From Halichondria panicea (Eukaryota > Porifera > Demospongiae > Suberitida > Halichondriidae), in contig NC_087383.1 in NCBI RefSeq assembly GCF_963675165.1, positions 2,076,979 to 2,140,978 on the forward strand: DNA of 64,000 bases. Direction: 5' to 3'. Position numbers and translations under genes: made by a program. The notes below the pieces were generated by a model. It was not told the DNA's origin. It was given only the letters and a program-made list of their open reading frames with translations, and did no database searches. This document shows, one piece after another, positions 59,399 through 64,000 of the stretch (positions within the stretch are counted from its first letter, which is position 1; each line of letters begins with the position of its first letter).

Positions 59399-60851
59399 AA
59401 TGAATTCCTGCTGAATGCAGTTCCATTTAAGTTACACCTATTAGGGAAACCACCTTGCCTACAAGTACAGTGTTGTAACACCTACGTACGTACACTGTAT
59501 ACATGCACATTAGGGAAACCACCTTGCCTACAAGTAGCACCTACGCACACGAGGCATTGAATGACTTACTGCAGTATTGGCTTGAGGACACTGTCGATGT
59601 GAGAGAGTCCGGCAAAAGTTATGAGCTCAGTGAGACTATCCTGAGAGTACCCTCCCAGACTGTCCCCCTCCTCCACAACAGGCTGGATCTCTCTGTCAGA
59701 GTGGGAGGGGGGTTACTATGGGCACACACTGCATATAATTATCTAAGGCCATCAATAGGTAAGTTTGATACAGACTGAGGCTATCAATGTTTCTGGTACA
59801 TGTATGTAGCTCATTGAAGTATGTGTATTAGCCAGTGCTTCAGGAGTAGAACTGAAGCAAATTGTAGTGACTATCCTAGACAGTATACCTTGACTGGGCG
59901 ACACTGTGACTGTGCATATTGAAGAGGAAGGGCGGCACTATCTTGTTCATGTGATCAAGGTCCCAAATGTTCATCTGGAGGTTGTCTTGCCGACCAATCT
60001 TCTTTATCACTCCCCTCAGCCCTTGCAACCCAGCCATCCGCGTCCTGTGTGAGGTGTAGTGGGGAGGGGTGGAGTTGGTGATGAAAGCAATGTGATCACA
60101 AGTTATGCATGTGGCAGAGCACCCTAAGGGCGGTACAGTTAAAATATGACACCTAACACTTCGACCTGTGGCCACTCAAACTCATTTCATGTACACATAC
60201 TCGTGATATTTATCGGCGTCGTCGACATTCTTGGTGAGGCTAAGAGAGGCAAAGCGGTGGATGAGGACGTCGTACTGTCTGTGGTAGGGGGTGTTCCCTT
60301 CCTCTCGCTCGGCAAACTTCACAAACTGTGTGTGTGCGGAGGAAGGGTCAATGTGTTGTATAAACAAGTTCACTTCACACACTCACTCCTGGCTAATGGC
60401 ATACCCCCTCCACACCCACTACACACACCCACACATATACATGCATGTTCACTTTCCGCACTCTCACACTTACACTCGCTACTCACACCCACACACATAC
60501 ACACACGTTCACTCTCGGCACTATCACAGACACACACTCTACTCACACCCACACACACCACACACCCACACCCACTCCCTACTCACCGAATTGGTGGCCA
60601 TGATATGCAGTTCTGTGTTGCTAGTTTCCAGCATATTATGCAGTATATCCAGGTAGCTATCCACAATCAACTGGAGCTTTCGTGAGTCACAGGCTGACAG
60701 CAGCTTCTCCGTCACTTGCAGAGCCACACTCACATGCCTGGGGGGAGGGAGAGGCATGAAAATGGTATTTTGTACCACGTTTGTGAGAAAGCCATTGGAT
60801 ACTATAGTTGTATCATAGATATAACATTTAAAGTTCCCAGCCACATATATA

Positions 60852-61236
60852 CCGTATATCTTCTAATTTATCGGACACTTCTAATTACCCAGACACTCTT
60901 TTGGGCAATTTTCGTTGTTCTAATACAACGGACACTCCAGTACTTTAATATTACATTTGTTCTAAATATCCGGACAATACCGAGTTATCATTCACAGACG
61001 GCAAGTAAGACTTAGAGCGCTGCAGTTAGATAGCTTTGAGTAGCTAGTTTTAGATAGCTTGTGCAACTATTCAGTCGTACCCTGTTCTATTAAACTTAGC
61101 TAGCTCGCATGCAGCTGCTTGCTTGTTCTAATTATTCCAGACACTTCGCATGCTCTATAAAAATCTGTTCCAATTATACCCGGACAATTTCTAAAATAAT
61201 TATTTTTTCCTGTCCGATAAATTAGAAGATATACGG
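60852..61236. mobile_element. MITE, CCGTATATCTTC family (385 bp)
   Basis: A perfect 26-bp inverted repeat begins CCGTATATCTTCTAATTTAT, flanked by TA on both sides. It lies in EFR3 intron 1 of copy 3; copy 2 has no insert at about 17357. Damaged relatives lie at 9363-9480 and 37550-37912. Confidence 0.88.
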
Positions 61237-61601
61237 TACACCATTTTCTGTTCCGGAGGTACGGGGATGGTCGATAAATTTTCCTAGCTATACATGACAT
61301 GTCGACATTGTACTGTACAGGTACGTCTCTGAAATAGTCGTCTAACCCGTTTCTCTCTCTTTTGCAGGCTCTGACACAGTCTCAGAGCGAGGTACTCTCC
61401 AATATTGTCCAGATGGTCAGGGGAGGTTTGAACAAAGAAGAGCAGCTTGTCTATATTAGCAGACACAGGTACGTGTGGGTGTTTGAGGGTACTCTGGGAA
61501 GAGCCCATCAACCAGCCGTTTGTAGCGAGGTTTGGGGCAGCAGAAGCACGTCGCCATAGCTAGATCTAGTTCTGTGTCTTGATTGATTGTAGACCTAGCA
61601 T

Positions 61602-62261
61602 TTATTTGTAAAACGTAGAGCAGAGGTTTTTATGTAATATGTTGGCAACCCTGCGCTTTCTTCTGGGTTTCTCACCCGTATCGTTTGAGGTACCCCCGAA
61701 CGAGTCGGGTAAGAACTCAGCTAGTTCGATAAATTCCCCTTTTTCCGATTTTTTAGATAGTTTGTCGGGAATGGGGATGGCATTCTGGCCTACATTGACC
61801 GTATATGGAATAATGCTTGGTATCGTCGGTAATGTGGGGAGGCTCATGCGGATTTGAGTACGGGGGGCACTAGTGGATACGAGGGGAACATGTGCTAGTG
61901 AGGTACTTGACATACCTGCCGTTCCGGTGCTGACAACAGGGCCTGAGGTGGGACTCCGTGGGGTACCCGAGCCGGAAGCAGAGATGGTTGGGATCGAGGG
62001 TGGGACTGATGGTGAGACTGATGAGGGGCCGGCTGTGGGGCTGTGTTGTTGGACTGCTGCCTGAATCCGCTGGTCCATTGCGGTGATGATCGTTGGTAAC
62101 ACCGCGCCGAGGGCTGCCTGGACAGAATTGGCAATCATGGTGTTGAGAGTTGTCGGAGTTGTCGTCGGGTTGGTGGAACTGATCGGCGGTGTTCCAGTTG
62201 AGGATGTGCTCGAGGAGGTAGTGGTCATCTTCTTATAGAGAATTACAGGATAGATCAGCAA
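61602..62261 (-). CDS. Retroelement (gag-like) ORF, copy 3
   Basis: 219 residues, open, with the same motifs as copies 1 and 2. A few substitutions occur (for example T to I near SAPRTQIRMS). It lies 45 bp upstream of the EFR3 ATG and faces NLR5; the NLR-side hairpin at 62432-62482 lies in between. Confidence 0.5.
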   Translation of the reverse strand: MLIYPVILYKKMTTTSSSTSSTGTPPISSTNPTTTPTTLNTMIANSVQAALGAVLPTIITAMDQRIQAAVQQHSPTAGPSSVSPSVPPSIPTISASGSGTPRSPTSGPVVSTGTAGMSSTSLAHVPLVSTSAPRTQIRMSLPTLPTIPSIIPYTVNVGQNAIPIPDKLSKKSEKGEFIELAEFLPDSFGGTSNDTGEKPRRKRRVANILHKNLCSTFYK

Positions 62262-62561
62262 GGGAAATCTTGAGAATTATAGGGAAGAGAAGTTTTCTAA
62301 TTTGTTTGTTCTTTCACTGACTGCCTGACCACGTGTTCCTTGCGCATGCCAGTACCTAGTCTCATGAATCAGCCGCCGTTCTTTTGGAGGTTTTGTCTCA
62401 AATGTCTTTGGTGGGTGTGGTATTAAATGCAAAAAAGTGGGTGTATCTCAGTCTTAGATATCTGAGATACACCCACTTTTTTTGCAAGTCATGCAAAAAC
62501 AACAACACGCCCAATATATTTCAGAGAGAGCTAGCTGCAAGGCACAGATTTATTTGCTGGA

Positions 62562-64000
62562 ATGGCCACTAAAGAGCAGAACCAAGGTATAAAGACTGTC
62601 ATGTTTCCTATAAAGGATAAACCCAATGATTGCTAAAGCATAAAACCCTCATTGGTGATTGCTAACCTTGTGTGCTTGCTATCTATTTCAGAGCTCACAA
62701 TTGACGATCTGAAGACAGAAATGAAACTGACTGATGAGCAGCTCAATACAGCAATAAAGGAACCAGATCTACCCGAGTTAGCAGCATGTTTCGACAATGT
62801 TCACAAAGGCTATCTTGAAAAATTGGAGCTCTCACCTGGAGAGCAAACTGACGTGAGGACTAGAGCATATGTAGATGGCACTCTGGCAGGAATGTTGCTG
62901 GCTTTGAAATTCTGGATTCTGACCAACGGACAAGACGCCACTTTCCAAGCTCTGCTACTCATCATACTCTCCCTGCTCAAAGAAGACGTTGCTGTTCGAG
63001 TGTGCAAGTACTTGTCTGACAAATGTGAGTCTGTCATGTGAGAGTGCATGTGGTCATTGTGGTACCATACGTTGTGGGAGTGATTGCAACCAAATAAGGG
63101 ACTTTCAACTTAATTGCTATTGTTACACATACAATTCTCTATTAACTATCACCAGGAATGGTACTCACCTATTGTTTTGTTTCCCCAGACTCCACCACCT
63201 CGTGTCCCCCCTCCCGAGAGAGGGTCCTGCTGAACCACAAGCTGTCCTCGTACAGGGACTACCTACAAAGTCGCTACAGAGCACGAGTATCCACATCAGC
63301 CACACAATGGCCTCCTGTTCCAACAAACAAAGTCTTCAAACTGGCAATGATTCAGAAGGAGAAAATACAGAGAGGAAGAATCGATGATGAATTTGTTAGG
63401 CTATCAATCACAGGAAAAATCGACGATATTTTACTTCAAAAAACTCCGGTTAACTTGACTAACATTTTCTCTGAGATTGGAAATAGACGAAACTTTGTGT
63501 TGATTGAAGGAGCTCCCGGCTCTGGCAAGAGCACCCTTGCTCTACACATCTGTCAGGAGTGGGCAGAGGGAAAACTGTTCCAAGAGTTCGATATTGCAAT
63601 CCTCGTGAGACTGAGAGATCCACTTGTTAGAGAAGCCAAGAAAATAGAAGACCTTCTCCCTTGTAGGAAATCAACACACGCAAGCCAGATTGGAGATGAA
63701 ATTTTAGAAACTGATGGCAAAGGTGTACTGTGGGTGCTGGACGGGTGGGACGAGCTTCCTTCTGACCTCCATGGAGACTCGATCATCACCAAACTAGTTG
63801 AACCAGGCTTTGCACAAGAAAGTCCGCTACATAAATCCGCCGTCATTGTAACATCTCGCCCGTCGTCTTCAGCTAAGCTCCACCCACGTGTATCGTCCAG
63901 GGTGGAAGTGTTGGGGTTCACTCCACATCAACTAGAACAGTATTTTACCGAGTGTCTGAATGGTGACTCACAAGCTGTGCAGACTCTACTGGAGAGAATT
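62562..64000 (+). CDS. NLR5: Death-like / NACHT receptor, runs off right edge
   Basis: Exons 62562-62586, 62692-63024 and 63189 onward, phases as in NLR1. The Death-like domain differs from NLR1 in its middle (VHKGYLEKLELSPGEQTDV, then LALKFWILTNG) and matches what is left of NLR3. The NACHT part is open to the edge with GAPGSGKS, VLWVLDGWDELP and VIVTSRPSS. The segment after the P-loop (KIEDLLPCRKSTHASQIGD) resembles NLR3 rather than NLR1, so the copies are mosaics. The C-terminal LRRs would lie to the right. Confidence 0.87.

Larger units (their letters stand above)
53432..61557 (-). pseudogene. EFR3: EFR3-like gene, copy 3 (frameshift in exon 1)
   Basis: Exons in minus order: 61323-61557, 60587-60737, 60201-60325, 59889-60044, 59570-59692, 58279-58360, 55777-55912, 55038-55317, 54036-54248 and 53432-53849, matching copy 2 one for one. 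Exons 2-10 are open; exon 5 has a harmless 9-bp deletion, and exon 10 is the best preserved in the window (DWVSLEAVGLSLGLVLKRFL). Exon 1 has a 4-bp insertion (ACGT near 61470), giving a stop about 36 codons from the ATG. Introns are swollen by five elements and a minisatellite. The C-terminal third was not found. The 4-bp change could be an assembly error. Confidence 0.8.

Overview
The window looks like the genome of an early-branching animal, most likely a demosponge of the Amphimedon type. This is inferred from intron-bearing metazoan genes with GT-AG introns, AT-rich spacers crowded with small inverted-repeat elements, and several Death-like/NACHT/LRR receptor genes; large NLR families are known from Amphimedon. 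Nothing prokaryotic (operons, ribosome binding sites, CRISPR) is present, and I saw no tRNA or rRNA gene.

The sequence is a mosaic of segmental duplications. The recurring unit is a plus-strand NLR gene, then, on the minus strand and read at rising coordinates, a fragment of an IQGAP gene, fragments of a kinesin-7/CENP-E-like gene, and an EFR3-like gene. The 5' end of EFR3 faces the next NLR head to head. A ~220-codon retroelement-like ORF sits between them in three places.

Layout: 80-315 EFR3 exon 1 (rest lies left of the window); 360-1025 retroelement-like ORF; 1188-4154 complete NLR1; 4737-5771 IQGAP fragment; 6932-9257 and 11272-12112 kinesin-stalk fragments; 13553-17674 EFR3 copy 2; 17719-18378 ORF; 18544-19172 NLR2 remnant; 19370-20422 IQGAP; 21222-24918 nested transposon material; 25175-26205 IQGAP; 26455-26546 stalk exon; 29690-30893 minisatellite; 30969-31785 EFR3 fragment; 32837-37443 stalk fragments; 39095-40045 NLR3 remnant; 40425-41276 IQGAP; 43818-47012 kinesin stalk and motor exons; 47976-48758 NLR4 remnant; 49275-50300 IQGAP; 51569-52290 minisatellite; 53432-61557 EFR3 copy 3, bloated by elements and a minisatellite; 61602-62261 ORF; 62562-64000 NLR5, open to the right edge.

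Only NLR1 is complete, and NLR5 is intact as far as it is visible. NLR2, NLR3 and NLR4 each carry a different deletion. Both large EFR3 copies have one disabling change. Every IQGAP copy is partial and at least one exon in each is shifted or gapped. The cluster therefore looks like rapid birth and death of immune receptors, with neighbouring housekeeping genes dragged along.

Because the paralogous blocks align well, many mobile elements can be placed by comparing filled and empty sites. At least five MITE families begin with CCGTA and sit at TA targets; one site is seen empty, filled, and with what looks like an excision scar.
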